Below are positions 42,550 through 51,074 of a stretch of DNA of 64,000 nt, in pieces (position 1 is the stretch's first letter; each line of letters begins with the position of its first letter). The position numbers and the translations under genes are program-made. This DNA comes from Paenibacillus vini (GTDB lineage Bacteria; Bacillota; Bacilli; Paenibacillales; Paenibacillaceae), in the NCBI RefSeq assembly GCF_018403325.1, contig NZ_BOSL01000003.1, positions 333,657 to 397,656 on the forward strand, read 5' to 3'. The notes beneath the pieces are model-generated. The model was given only the letters and a program-made list of their open reading frames with translations, was not told the DNA's origin and ran no database searches.

Positions 42550-42966
42550 ATGGAAGCGGATTCATTTCGGAGGCACCCGAAATGGGAGGAGTGGAATCGG
42601 GCGGCGGCAGGCACATTCTGGGACGTACTCGGATGCACGATCGAAACGGTGAATGACCGGCAGGTTGTCGTGTCGTTTGAAATCCAGCGTCATCATTTGA
42701 ATTTGATCGGCATTGTTCATGGCGGAGTGTATGCTTCAGTGATCGATTCGGCTATGGGCATGCTGGCCATGATTGCCAAGCCGGAGGCAAGCGTGGTCAC
42801 CACAAACCTCAATATGAACTATGTTGCCAAAGCCGGGCAAGGGCGCATCACGACTACCGCCGAGCTGCTTCATTCTTCTCGCAAGTCGATTACCGCTCAG
42901 GCGTTCTCCAGACTGGAGGATGGCACGCTCTGTGCGTTCGGTACAGGGACTTTTCGGGTTACCTAA
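42550..42966 (+). CDS. hotdog-fold PaaI-type acyl-CoA thioesterase
   Basis: 138 residues from the ATG at 42550, 8 nt after GAGGAGGAC. The HGGVYASVIDSAMGML segment carries the catalytic-site motif of the PaaI/YdiI group, and TTNLNMNYVAKAGQGRI is the central strand. It hydrolyses acyl-CoA thioesters. It is the last gene of the fad block and may relieve CoA trapping. Confidence 0.92.
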   Translation: MEADSFRRHPKWEEWNRAAAGTFWDVLGCTIETVNDRQVVVSFEIQRHHLNLIGIVHGGVYASVIDSAMGMLAMIAKPEASVVTTNLNMNYVAKAGQGRITTTAELLHSSRKSITAQAFSRLEDGTLCAFGTGTFRVT

Positions 42967-43014
42967 CCTGACATTAAACTTATTTTACCTAAACAGCATG
43001 ACGACTTCCTTATT

Positions 43015-43047
43015 AGCCCGCCCGGGATAAAGCCTTGGCGGGTTTTA
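43015..43047 (+). terminator. terminator of the fad block
   Basis: AGCCCGCC (43015-43022) pairs with GGCGGGTT (43037-43044), followed by TTTT. It lies 48 nt after the thioesterase stop. Confidence 0.75.
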
Positions 43048-43063
43048 CACGTTGCAAGACGAC

Positions 43064-43107
43064 TTGACAAATATAGTTGTCTTTTATATAGTTGTCTATG
43101 CAACTAT
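43064..43107 (+). promoter_or_regulatory. promoter with repeated MarR-type operators
   Basis: TTGACA (43064-43069) is a consensus -35, with a TATATA-like -10 about 15-17 bp on. ATAGTTGTC occurs at 43073-43081 and 43088-43096; the second forms a perfect inverted repeat ATAGTTG-N6-CAACTAT (43088-43107), and the first pairs with GACAA at 43066-43070. The sites cover the core promoter, as expected for a self-repressing MarR protein. Confidence 0.82.
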
Positions 43108-43133
43108 TATTCAAGAGTGAAAGGAACATTCAA

Positions 43134-43595
43134 ATGACTACACTAGACCAAAGCGGAAATTTGGCCATTGGTTTTATTATGGGTGTCACTTACAGAAAAA
43201 TAGCGACTCTATTGCAAAAAAGATTGAAAGAACATGACATTACGCCTGAACAATGGTCGGTTCTGCATCAGATTGACCGTTCCGAAGGAATGATTCAGCG
43301 CGAAATTGCGTCGCGGACCGGAAAGGATAAGCCGACCACGACACGCATTCTGGATCATCTGGAAAGCAAAGGTCTGGTGTACAAACAAACGGGCCTGCAG
43401 GACCGAAGATCTTTCCTTGTTTACAGCACAGAACGGGGAAAGGAACTGATTCGCGAAACATTACCCATCGAGGAGGGAGTAACGGAAGAGGTCAAACGCT
43501 GTTTGTCTTCCGAAGAGTATGCCCTGCTTACGGAATTTCTATTGCGGATCAATGAACATGTCACACAAATAATAGATACTAACGAGAAGGAATAG
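43134..43595 (+). CDS. MarR-family transcriptional regulator
   Basis: 153 residues from the ATG at 43134 (GAAAGGAA upstream). Winged-helix core: ITPEQWSVLHQIDRSEGMIQREIASRTGKDKPTTTRILDHLESKGLVYKQTGLQDRRSFLVYSTERGKEL, in which TTTRILDHLE is the recognition helix and DRRSFLVYST the wing. The operator cluster directly upstream indicates self-repression. It is 21 nt from the MFS gene, so it should control that exporter in response to a small molecule. Confidence 0.95.
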   Translation: MTTLDQSGNLAIGFIMGVTYRKIATLLQKRLKEHDITPEQWSVLHQIDRSEGMIQREIASRTGKDKPTTTRILDHLESKGLVYKQTGLQDRRSFLVYSTERGKELIRETLPIEEGVTEEVKRCLSSEEYALLTEFLLRINEHVTQIIDTNEKE

Positions 43596-43616
43596 ACAGG
43601 AGATAGGAGAGAAAAT

Positions 43617-44822
43617 ATGCATCAAGAAGAACAACAGGGAATCTTATGGACAAAATCGTTTATTTCATTAACGCTTTGTGCGTTTTTATTATTTTTAAAT
43701 CTACAGATGTTATTATCGTCATTTCCGGCCTACGTTAAAAATGAATTTCAAGCCGGCGATTTGCAGGTAAGTCTGGTAACAAGCGTATTTGCTCTTTCTG
43801 CCATCGTTACGCGATTTATGACGGCGGCTTTACTGAGAAAACTATCCCGTAATGCACTGCTGTTTGCCGGTCTGGTGATTGCGGCCGTTACAACCGGCAT
43901 CTATGTGTTCGCCGGATCCGTGGGCACGCTATTAGTTATGCGAGCAGGATATGGCATCGGGTTCGGAATTGCCAGCACAATTCTTCCGACCCTAGTTTCG
44001 CAAATCATCCCGCTTCGCCGTATGGGTGAAGGAATCGGGTATTTCGGCTTGTCTACCAGCCTGGCGATGTCCGTCGGACCGATGATCGGTTTGAATGTGA
44101 TGAAACAGTCGAGTTTCGGCACGCTTACCGTGATTGGGACGGTAACTGTTGTTTTAATTATTCCGATCCTCTTGCTTACCCGCTCGCTACCGGCGGCTCC
44201 TCGGATTGAACCGAGCGGCGGGGAAGTCAAGCAGGCGGAACGGGGGCGTTTCAATCGTAAGCTGATTTTTCCGGCATTGCTTAATGTAGTCTTGTCTATT
44301 ACATATAGCGGGCTGCTCAGCTTTATCGCACTGTTCGGAGAATTCGTCCATCTGGAGCAGGTAGGTCTGTTCTTCCTGTTTAATGCGGTCACCATCATTA
44401 TTATCCGTCCGATTTCCGGCCGGGTGTTTGACCGCAGAGGACATGCGGCCGTATTACTTCCCGCAGCGCTGCTCGTGGTGGCCAGCATGACGGTGTTGTC
44501 CTTCGCAACGTCGCTGCCGTTATTGATCGTGTCGGCATTGTTGTACGGGCTTGGATTTGGAGCGATTCAGCCGACGATTCAGGCTTGGATGCTGCGCACT
44601 TCTTCCCCGGATCAATATGGGGCGGCCAACAGTATGTTTTATAACTCTACCGATTTCGGTGTGGCGATCGGCGCGATCCTACTGGGTGCCATTGCTTCGG
44701 TTACGAATTACGCTGAAATGTACCGATATTCCGCGGGTTTTATGGTGCTGTTTATCGTCCTGTATTTAGTCGTCTACTTTGTGTCCAGGGATAAGAGTAA
44801 AGCAGCTACTATAGAAAATTAA
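43617..44822 (+). CDS. MFS transporter, probable drug efflux pump
   Basis: 401 residues with 12 predicted membrane helices. FQAGDLQVSLVTSVFALSAIVTRFMT and the loop RKLSRNALL resemble motif A; GYGIGFGIASTILPTLVSQIIPLRRMGEGIGYFGLSTSLAMSVGPMIG (parts) is typical of YfhI/YdhP-like sugar or drug efflux carriers. GGAG precedes the start. It forms an operon with the MarR gene. The substrate is unknown. Confidence 0.93.
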   Translation: MHQEEQQGILWTKSFISLTLCAFLLFLNLQMLLSSFPAYVKNEFQAGDLQVSLVTSVFALSAIVTRFMTAALLRKLSRNALLFAGLVIAAVTTGIYVFAGSVGTLLVMRAGYGIGFGIASTILPTLVSQIIPLRRMGEGIGYFGLSTSLAMSVGPMIGLNVMKQSSFGTLTVIGTVTVVLIIPILLLTRSLPAAPRIEPSGGEVKQAERGRFNRKLIFPALLNVVLSITYSGLLSFIALFGEFVHLEQVGLFFLFNAVTIIIIRPISGRVFDRRGHAAVLLPAALLVVASMTVLSFATSLPLLIVSALLYGLGFGAIQPTIQAWMLRTSSPDQYGAANSMFYNSTDFGVAIGAILLGAIASVTNYAEMYRYSAGFMVLFIVLYLVVYFVSRDKSKAATIEN

Positions 44823-44848
44823 TAATGGAGTAGAAACGAATATGTTCA

Positions 44849-44877
44849 AAGCCTAAGCGAAATGCTTAGGCTTTTTT
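44849..44877 (+). terminator. terminator of the MarR/MFS operon
   Basis: AAGCCTAAGC pairs with GCTTAGGCTT around GAAAT, followed by a T run to 44877. It separates the efflux operon from the germination operon. Confidence 0.92.
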
Positions 44878-44957
44878 ATCTGCTATCTCCTAAGAGTATA
44901 CAGAAATTGGCTAAGGGTATATTACAAGATACCACATTGTTACAGGAGGTTGCGCGT

Positions 44958-46550
44958 ATGAACAAGCTTGGACACTTCCGCTTAAGATTGAAGAAGCAAA
45001 AAAACGCAAAACTCCAAGACCCTGTGTCGATAGACCAAGGAATATCCGGTCAGGAAGAATCGGTGAATCTCACATCCTCATTGTCGGAAAAGCTTACTGT
45101 ACTCCGGCAGACTTTAGGCGGAAGCTCAGATTTTATCATACGGGAGTTTGTTCATCCGGGAGAAAACGCCGCATATGCTGCAATTTGTTACATTGATGGC
45201 TTGGTTGATCAGACTCAGTTAAATGATCTTATTATAAAAATTGGTCAAGAGGACATCAACGGCATCATGGTCAAGGATCCTTTTCGAAATGTTAAAGAGG
45301 ATTTGCCCGCAAGAGACACGAAGCTGGCCCTCACAAAATCCGAGGTAATTCAAGCAATATTGGGGGGGGATTCCGTTGTATTGATAGATGGCATAAAAGA
45401 GGCTTTCACAGTTTCTTTGCCCGGTGGAATGAGAAGGGCTATTGAAGAACCTTCCTCCCAAACGGTCATTCGCGGACCGAAAGAGGGATTTACCGAAGAT
45501 ATTTCAACCAATATATCGCTGCTGCGACGCAGAATCCGATCGGCAGATTTGAGATTTGAAGATCGATTTATCGGCAGTCTTACTCAGACGCGAGTTAGTG
45601 TTGCTTATATTCAGGGTATTGCAAATCCCGATGTAGTGAAAGAGGTATTTGCGCGTCTTGGCGCCATACAAACGGATAGCATTCTGGAGAGCGGATATAT
45701 TGAGGAATTTATTCAAGACGTGTCGTTTACTCCGTTTCCGACGGTGATGAACACGGAGCGGCCGGACAGCGTCGCTGGCAACCTGCTGGAAGGTCTTGTA
45801 GCGGTTCTTGTGGATGGTACGCCATTTGTGCTTCTCTTACCGGTTACTTTTTTCAAATTTTTCTTATCCAGCGAAGATTATTATCAAAGATACGATATTT
45901 CCTCGTTTCTCCGCCTGATTCGTCTATTTTCATTTATAAGCGCCTTGCTACTTCCATCTATATACATCGCCGTAACAACCTTCCAGCAGGAGATGATCCC
46001 GACAACTTTGTTAATTAGTCTGGCCGCACAACGGGAAGGGACCCCCCTCCCCGCATTGTTGGAAGCTTTAATCATGGAATTGACTTTCGAAGTCATTCGG
46101 GAAGCTGGCGTTCGTATGCCCCGGGTCGTCGGACCGGCGATTTCCATCGTCGGAGCGCTTGTTTTAGGACAAGCGGCAGTTCAGGCTGGGCTTGTCTCCG
46201 CAGCGATGGTTATCATCGTTTCCTTCACCGCTATTTCAAGCTTTGTTATTCCGACATTCAGCATGTCCGCAGCTGCCCGGCTTGTCCGATTCGCTCTAAT
46301 GCTGCTGGCGGGGAGTTTCGGGTTATTCGGAATTCTCGCGGGAATTATCCCGCTCTTTATTCATCTTGTTTCATTAAGCTCATTCGGTGTCCCTTATTTT
46401 TTGCCAGTAGCTCCGCTCAGCATGTCCAATCTTAAAGACGTGTTTATCCGGGTCCCTTGGCCATTCATGAAGACACGTCCTGCCTATATCAGTATGCAAA
46501 ATAAGATGCGGCAGCCTTCTGCGGGAAAAGAGGGCCGGAAGGAAAAATAG
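44958..46550 (+). CDS. gerKA: GerKA-type spore germination receptor A subunit
   Basis: 530 residues from the ATG at 44958 behind CAGGAGG. The N-terminal hydrophilic domain (about 1-270) precedes 5-6 membrane helices; VRMPRVVGPAISIVGALVLGQAAVQAGLVS and FVIPTFSMSAAARLVRF are GerA-family signatures, as are RTRPDSV-type loop residues (here ERPDSVAGNLLEG). A subunits form part of the nutrient receptor in the inner spore membrane. Gene order A-C-B matches gerK. Expression in the forespore is expected but no SigG promoter was identified. Confidence 0.96.
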   Translation: MNKLGHFRLRLKKQKNAKLQDPVSIDQGISGQEESVNLTSSLSEKLTVLRQTLGGSSDFIIREFVHPGENAAYAAICYIDGLVDQTQLNDLIIKIGQEDINGIMVKDPFRNVKEDLPARDTKLALTKSEVIQAILGGDSVVLIDGIKEAFTVSLPGGMRRAIEEPSSQTVIRGPKEGFTEDISTNISLLRRRIRSADLRFEDRFIGSLTQTRVSVAYIQGIANPDVVKEVFARLGAIQTDSILESGYIEEFIQDVSFTPFPTVMNTERPDSVAGNLLEGLVAVLVDGTPFVLLLPVTFFKFFLSSEDYYQRYDISSFLRLIRLFSFISALLLPSIYIAVTTFQQEMIPTTLLISLAAQREGTPLPALLEALIMELTFEVIREAGVRMPRVVGPAISIVGALVLGQAAVQAGLVSAAMVIIVSFTAISSFVIPTFSMSAAARLVRFALMLLAGSFGLFGILAGIIPLFIHLVSLSSFGVPYFLPVAPLSMSNLKDVFIRVPWPFMKTRPAYISMQNKMRQPSAGKEGRKEK

Positions 46551-46562
46551 GAGGTTGAACCC

Positions 46563-47798
46563 ATGCGTCAAGCTGTTTTAGGCTGCATCATACTAATCGT
46601 CTGCTTGATGATAACTGGATGTTGGAACCGTACGGAATTGAATGAAATCGGTATTACGATCGCCACCGGATTTGACAGACAGGATGGAAAATGGGTGATG
46701 TCTTATCAAATCATCGTTCCGTCCAGCGTAGGGACCGGCCAAGGCGGCGGAGGGGGAGGGGCGAATCCGAGTATACATGTCTTTTCTACTAAAGGGGAAA
46801 CCATTCGCGAAGCTGCGGACCTGGGTTATGTTGAAAACCCGCGTAGGCTGTATTTTGGGCATACGGACGTTTTGATCATCGGTAAGGAAGCGGCGAAGGA
46901 AGGGTTAATGCAAATCCTTGACCTGTATTTCCGGAATATTGATGCCCGGGAGACGGTACTTGTTGCTATCACTGATGGAAAAGCAAAGGATATTCTTAAA
47001 AAGTTAATTCCTCCAGAAAAAATGCCGGGTGCGGCTCTATCTGAAATTTTACGAAAAGAAACCAGCTTTTCCTCAATTTTTCCTTTAATCAAAATGTATC
47101 AGTTGGCACAAAAGATTACTTCCGATTCCGGAGCGGCCGGCGTACCCGAGATCCGATTTACGGGCGGGGAAAGTAGAGAACTGGAATCACAGGAAGCTGA
47201 GAAATTGACATCCTCACCGGGTAAGCTAAAAATTTCACGTTTAGGGGTTTTCCGCAGGGAACATTTTGTAGGATGGATGAATCGCCAGGAAAGCTTTGGA
47301 ATCTCCTGGCTATCGGATCAGGTAAAGGGGAGTACGATTTCTTTCGGCTGTACACAAGATGATTTACAGCATAAAAACTCCTCGTTCCGCGTCATAACTT
47401 CCAAAACAAAGGTTACGCCGGAAAAGGTAGGAGACCATTATAAAATGAAAATTAGAATAAAAGCCGCCGGAAATCTGTTGGAATTTCAATGTAAGGATGA
47501 TCTGACCAAGCCGGAGAGCATCCGAATCATCGAGAGAAACATAGAAAAGGAAATTCTCGATTATATTGATATCGGTTGGAAGGCTTTAAAAAAAATGCGA
47601 GTTGATTTGCCTGGATTTGCTGATAAAGTGCACCGGAAATATCCGAATGACTGGAGGAAGATTAAAGGTTCTTGGCCGGAGCATTATGAAAATATCGAGC
47701 TCGATGTTCAAGTTAAAGTATCAGTAAAGCGCCCGGGATTATTTAAAAAATCATTCAAAAATCTCACCAAGGAATTTGATTGGAAAGATGGAAGTTGA
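46563..47798 (+). CDS. gerKC: GerKC-type spore germination lipoprotein
   Basis: 411 residues, GGAGG 8 nt upstream. Lipoprotein signal with lipobox LMITGC, then the hallmark CWNRTELNEIGI. Ger(x)C features include GETIREAADLGYVENPRRLYFGHTDVLIIGKEAAKEG (parts) and the C-terminal GWKALKKMRVDLPGFADKVHRKYPNDW region. The C subunit is anchored outside the inner spore membrane and works with KA and KB. It lies 12 nt after gerKA. Confidence 0.96.
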   Translation: MRQAVLGCIILIVCLMITGCWNRTELNEIGITIATGFDRQDGKWVMSYQIIVPSSVGTGQGGGGGGANPSIHVFSTKGETIREAADLGYVENPRRLYFGHTDVLIIGKEAAKEGLMQILDLYFRNIDARETVLVAITDGKAKDILKKLIPPEKMPGAALSEILRKETSFSSIFPLIKMYQLAQKITSDSGAAGVPEIRFTGGESRELESQEAEKLTSSPGKLKISRLGVFRREHFVGWMNRQESFGISWLSDQVKGSTISFGCTQDDLQHKNSSFRVITSKTKVTPEKVGDHYKMKIRIKAAGNLLEFQCKDDLTKPESIRIIERNIEKEILDYIDIGWKALKKMRVDLPGFADKVHRKYPNDWRKIKGSWPEHYENIELDVQVKVSVKRPGLFKKSFKNLTKEFDWKDGS

Positions 47799-47828
47799 AC
47801 TGAACAATCGGTAGAAGGGTTGAATGAA

Positions 47829-48923
47829 ATGAGTTCTGGAAAAAGCAGAAACTTTGAGTTGATTGCAGGCTTGATTTTGTTTGAAGTCGGTAGTACGACG
47901 CTGTTCCAAATGGGTGTAGAAGCGAAACAGGATGCTTGGATTGCTATGCTGATTGGCGCAGGATTAGGCTTTCTATTGCTCCTGATTTACTTGGGCATTT
48001 ACCGGAGAGATTCGGAAAGGGATTTATTCGAGTTATGCCGTCATTATCTGGGAAAGTGGATAGGTACCATCTTTGCTCTTATTTTTGCCTTGTATTTTGC
48101 TTATGAATCCTCGCGAAATCTCAGGGATTTAGGAGAGCTTGGTGCATTTGCGCTACTTAATCGGACTCCATTGCCGATCATTATGCTAATTACCTTACTG
48201 GTCCTTGCCAACAGTGCACGTTATGGCATTCATATGGTATTTTTGGTATGCGTAGTCTTGCTTCCTATTGTGATCGTAAGCTATTTCCTATTGGTCATTA
48301 TGATTGCGGGAGAAGGCATGATTAAATTTGAATATATGCTGCCTGTTCTTGAAAACGGGATAAAGCCTGTATGGGATGCTGCCGTTCCGGAAATTGTTTC
48401 TTTTCCGTTTGCGCAGACGCTGTTATTTCTCGTATTCTTTCCGCTCGTAAAAAAAGCGAAGCATCTCCGCGCCTCAGTTCTTATCACGTATATAGTTGTT
48501 GCAGTCGCTTTAATCGTCATCAATCAAATTAATTTGCTTGTGCTGGGTCCGACGATTGTCGAAATGACTGTATTTCCTTTGCTGCAAGTTGTACAATTAA
48601 TCGAACTTGCGGAAGTGTTTGAAAGAATGGATGTCTTGTTTGTACTCGTACTTTTCATTGGTTTGGGTACGAAAATACTTTTATTCTATATCGGGGCAGC
48701 GATTGGATTCTCTCAGATCACCGCGACAGGCTACAAAAAATGGGTAATCCCCGTAGGCTTGATGGTTTATTCCGCTTCTTTCATATCCCCTAACTTTTCC
48801 CATCATTTGTGGGTGGGAATAGATCTCGTGTTAAATAGATATTACCCGTATATTCAAATGGCAATGCCTGCTTTATTACTTATGGTGATGATGATCCGGC
48901 GGAATAAAAGGCCGCAGGAATAA
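47829..48923 (+). CDS. gerKB: GerKB-type spore germination receptor B subunit
   Basis: 364 residues from the ATG at 47829; a TTG at 47820 is too close to the AGAAGGG site. Ten membrane helices of the amino-acid-transporter-like GerAB fold: FELIAGLILFEVGSTTLFQMG, DAWIAMLIGAGLGFLLLLIY, SRNLRDLGEFG-type loop (SSRNLRDLGELGAFALLNRTP in parts) and LVFFPLVKKAKHL. B subunits bind the nutrient germinant. It completes a full gerK operon. Confidence 0.95.
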   Translation: MSSGKSRNFELIAGLILFEVGSTTLFQMGVEAKQDAWIAMLIGAGLGFLLLLIYLGIYRRDSERDLFELCRHYLGKWIGTIFALIFALYFAYESSRNLRDLGELGAFALLNRTPLPIIMLITLLVLANSARYGIHMVFLVCVVLLPIVIVSYFLLVIMIAGEGMIKFEYMLPVLENGIKPVWDAAVPEIVSFPFAQTLLFLVFFPLVKKAKHLRASVLITYIVVAVALIVINQINLLVLGPTIVEMTVFPLLQVVQLIELAEVFERMDVLFVLVLFIGLGTKILLFYIGAAIGFSQITATGYKKWVIPVGLMVYSASFISPNFSHHLWVGIDLVLNRYYPYIQMAMPALLLMVMMIRRNKRPQE

Positions 48924-48992
48924 ACTCCCGTCCAAGCCTCTTGTCCTGACCTTGCATATAAATACCTATCAGGTCGGGGGAGGTGAAGTCTC

Positions 48993-49670
48993 ATGCCGGT
49001 TCAAAGACTAACCTTGGCTGCTTCAACGCCTTACGCTACGCCGTACTATGTGATCCGAGGGGAGAGCAAAGGACCGCATGTCATGGTCGTGTCGGGGATT
49101 CACGGTAACGAAAGAGCTAGTGTAGCGGCAGCTCAGCAATTGGCGAATCAGTTTCTGACGCAACATCTCAAAATTCGCAAAGGGACATTAATAATCGTCC
49201 CGATTGTAAATCAGAGTGCATTCCGGAAAAACATCCGCGGCGTACCAGATTTAAACCGCACTTTTCCCCGCAAATCCGGCATGGCCGCCCGTCATCCCTT
49301 AGCGGGCGCCTTGTATCAATTAGCCAAGCGTTACGGCTTGGAGTGGTATCTGGATTTACACGAAGCAAACGGATTATCCCAGGTTCGCGCCAGCAGTCTC
49401 GGACAAACGCTGATTACCAACCCCGGTAATCGCAGTATTCCCCAAGCCCGGCGCTTGATTAAAGACATAAATCGCACGATTTCCAAGAAGTCTCATCATT
49501 TTAATCTCCGGTTACATGAACTGCCGGGCTCGTCCCGCACAGCGGCAGCCCGGTTGTTAAAAGCTCGGGCTGTGACGGTAGAAACTTGCTGGAGTTTAGC
49601 TAAAGCGGATCGGGTCCGCTATCAAATTTATTTAGTTAAAGGTTTTCTAAGGAAGGCAGGCTTGCTGTAG
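48993..49670 (+). CDS. M14-type succinylglutamate desuccinylase/aspartoacylase-like hydrolase
   Basis: 225 residues behind GGGGGAGGTG. Zinc ligands of the M14/AstE-Aspa family appear as VVSGIHGNERAS (HxxE) and LYLDLHEANG-like WYLDLHEANG; DLNRTFPRKSG is the substrate Asn-Arg motif. The C-terminal Glu of AVTVETCWS fits the catalytic base. No signal peptide. It could cut an N-acyl amino acid or, given the gerK neighbour, a peptide linked to the spore, but the latter is only a guess. Confidence 0.88.
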   Translation: MPVQRLTLAASTPYATPYYVIRGESKGPHVMVVSGIHGNERASVAAAQQLANQFLTQHLKIRKGTLIIVPIVNQSAFRKNIRGVPDLNRTFPRKSGMAARHPLAGALYQLAKRYGLEWYLDLHEANGLSQVRASSLGQTLITNPGNRSIPQARRLIKDINRTISKKSHHFNLRLHELPGSSRTAAARLLKARAVTVETCWSLAKADRVRYQIYLVKGFLRKAGLL

Positions 49671-49690
49671 CAAGCCTGCTTTATTTTTTG
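49656..49690. terminator. terminator shared by two convergent genes
   Basis: GCAGGCTTGCT (49656-49666) and AGCAAGCCTGC (49669-49679) form a perfect 11-bp stem with a 2-nt gap, followed by a T-rich tract. The stem includes the last codons of the M14-type gene and lies next to the fadH stop, so the genes are packed tail to tail. Confidence 0.88.
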
Positions 49691-50541
49691 TTTCCCTTAC
49701 GGGTCAATTCTGCGAGACGATCCCACTCTTCGGGGCTGACGGAAGAAAGATCGTTAAACTGGCCGGCACCGCGCAGCCATTCCCCGCCATCTATGGTAAC
49801 GACTTCACCGTTGATATAGCTGGCGGCATCCGAAACGAGGAATGCGGCCAAGTCCGCCAGTTCCTCCGGTGACCCGGTTCGACCAAGGGGGAGGCGAGAC
49901 ATCATTTTTTCTTCCAGAGCCGGTGTAGGAGAGAGGCGAGAGGAGGCCCCATCCGTCGGAAACGGGCCCGGGGCGATCGCCACTTGCCGAATTCCATAAG
50001 GTGCCCATTCAACGGCGAGGGAGCGGGTTAATGCCAGAACGCCGGCCTTCGCTGCAGCGGAAGGGACAACGTATCCCGACCCTGTGTTGGCATAAGTGGT
50101 CACAATATTCAGCATCGTTCCGGATTGCTGACGGCCGATCCAGCTCTTTCCGACTTCGAGCGTCATGTAAAATGTGCCGTGAAGCACGATGCCCAGTACG
50201 GCGTCTACGGCACGATGGGACAAACGTTCCGTAGGGCTGATAAAGTTTCCTGCTGCATTATTGACGAGCACATCGATGCGGCCGAATCGTTCCTCTACGG
50301 CAGCCACAAGGGCTTGAACCTGGTCGGGATCTCTTACATCGCAACTTTTATAGAATATCTCATTATGTTCCGTTCCAAGGTCTTCCGCTGTTTGAATTAG
50401 CATATCCTCACGCCGGCCGCATATGGCGAGTTTCGCTCCCAATTCCAGAAATCTGCTGCCCATGGCCCGCCCGAGGCCGGTTCCTCCGCCGGTGATTAAA
50501 ACAACCTTGTCCTGCAGCAAATCGTCCGCAAACACCCCCAT
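49681..50541 (-). CDS. fadH: FadH-like 2,4-dienoyl-CoA reductase (atypical SDR)
   Basis: 286 residues. NADP-binding Rossmann start VVLITGGGTGLGRAMGSRF, then DVLVNNAAGNFISP and LVNNAAG. The usual YxxxK motif is absent; instead the segment TTYANTGSGYVVPSAAAKAG matches mitochondrial 2,4-dienoyl-CoA reductase, where an earlier Tyr and the Lys act. It reduces dienoyl-CoA so that unsaturated fatty acids can enter beta-oxidation. It lies apart from the main fad block. No FadR box was seen upstream. Confidence 0.9.
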   Translation of the reverse strand: MGVFADDLLQDKVVLITGGGTGLGRAMGSRFLELGAKLAICGRREDMLIQTAEDLGTEHNEIFYKSCDVRDPDQVQALVAAVEERFGRIDVLVNNAAGNFISPTERLSHRAVDAVLGIVLHGTFYMTLEVGKSWIGRQQSGTMLNIVTTYANTGSGYVVPSAAAKAGVLALTRSLAVEWAPYGIRQVAIAPGPFPTDGASSRLSPTPALEEKMMSRLPLGRTGSPEELADLAAFLVSDAASYINGEVVTIDGGEWLRGAGQFNDLSSVSPEEWDRLAELTRKGNKK

Positions 50542-50648
50542 GCTTATCCTCTCCGTTTCATAACAAGAATTTACTATTCATTAATCAATTATTCGACTAA
50601 GGCAGGTTTTAGCCCTTCCGGTTCGCTTTATATAACAGCATAATTAAA

Positions 50649-50676
50649 AACCGCCCGGTATTCCGGGCGGTTGTGA
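50649..50676 (-). terminator. terminator downstream of the 60-residue gene
   Basis: AACCGCCCGG (50649-50658) pairs with CCGGGCGGTT (50663-50672). On the minus strand a T run follows (A run at 50646-50650 on the plus strand). It ends the small gene at 50685. Confidence 0.85.
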
Positions 50677-50684
50677 TTTGCAAT

Positions 50685-50867
50685 CTATTCTTTTTTACTG
50701 TCCGATTCAGTAAAGGCTACCGGTTTGGCAACCCATTCATCGGCCTCGGGCTCGATATCTACGCCGTTCTCCATTTTTTTCTTTTCAGCAAGGGAATCCC
50801 CTTCATGATCCGGTTTATTCCGCAGTTCTGCTTCATCTTGAAAAGATTGATTATCTTGATGTGGCAT
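50685..50867 (-). CDS. small acidic hypothetical protein
   Basis: 60 residues behind AGAAGGAGGAC. Very hydrophilic and acidic (EAELRNKPDHEGDSL, EPEADEWVAKP), probably disordered. It has its own ribosome binding site and terminator, which supports a real gene. No family recognised; it is divergent from the GH8 gene. Confidence 0.6.
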   Translation of the reverse strand: MPHQDNQSFQDEAELRNKPDHEGDSLAEKKKMENGVDIEPEADEWVAKPVAFTESDSKKE

Positions 50868-51074
50868 GTTAATGTCCTCCTTCTGTGACTGTTCTGTGGT
50901 AATTCCTTATTTATAGTTACCCGTTACCGCTATTTACAAACATTCTTTACAGACGTGGAGCTCAAGTGGTTTATATTTACCTGAAATTGTAATATGATGC
51001 CTTTATAGGACATCCTTGCTAAGACATCTTCCGCTAGCGTAGTTCATTTATTTACTACTTAAGGAGGAATGATC

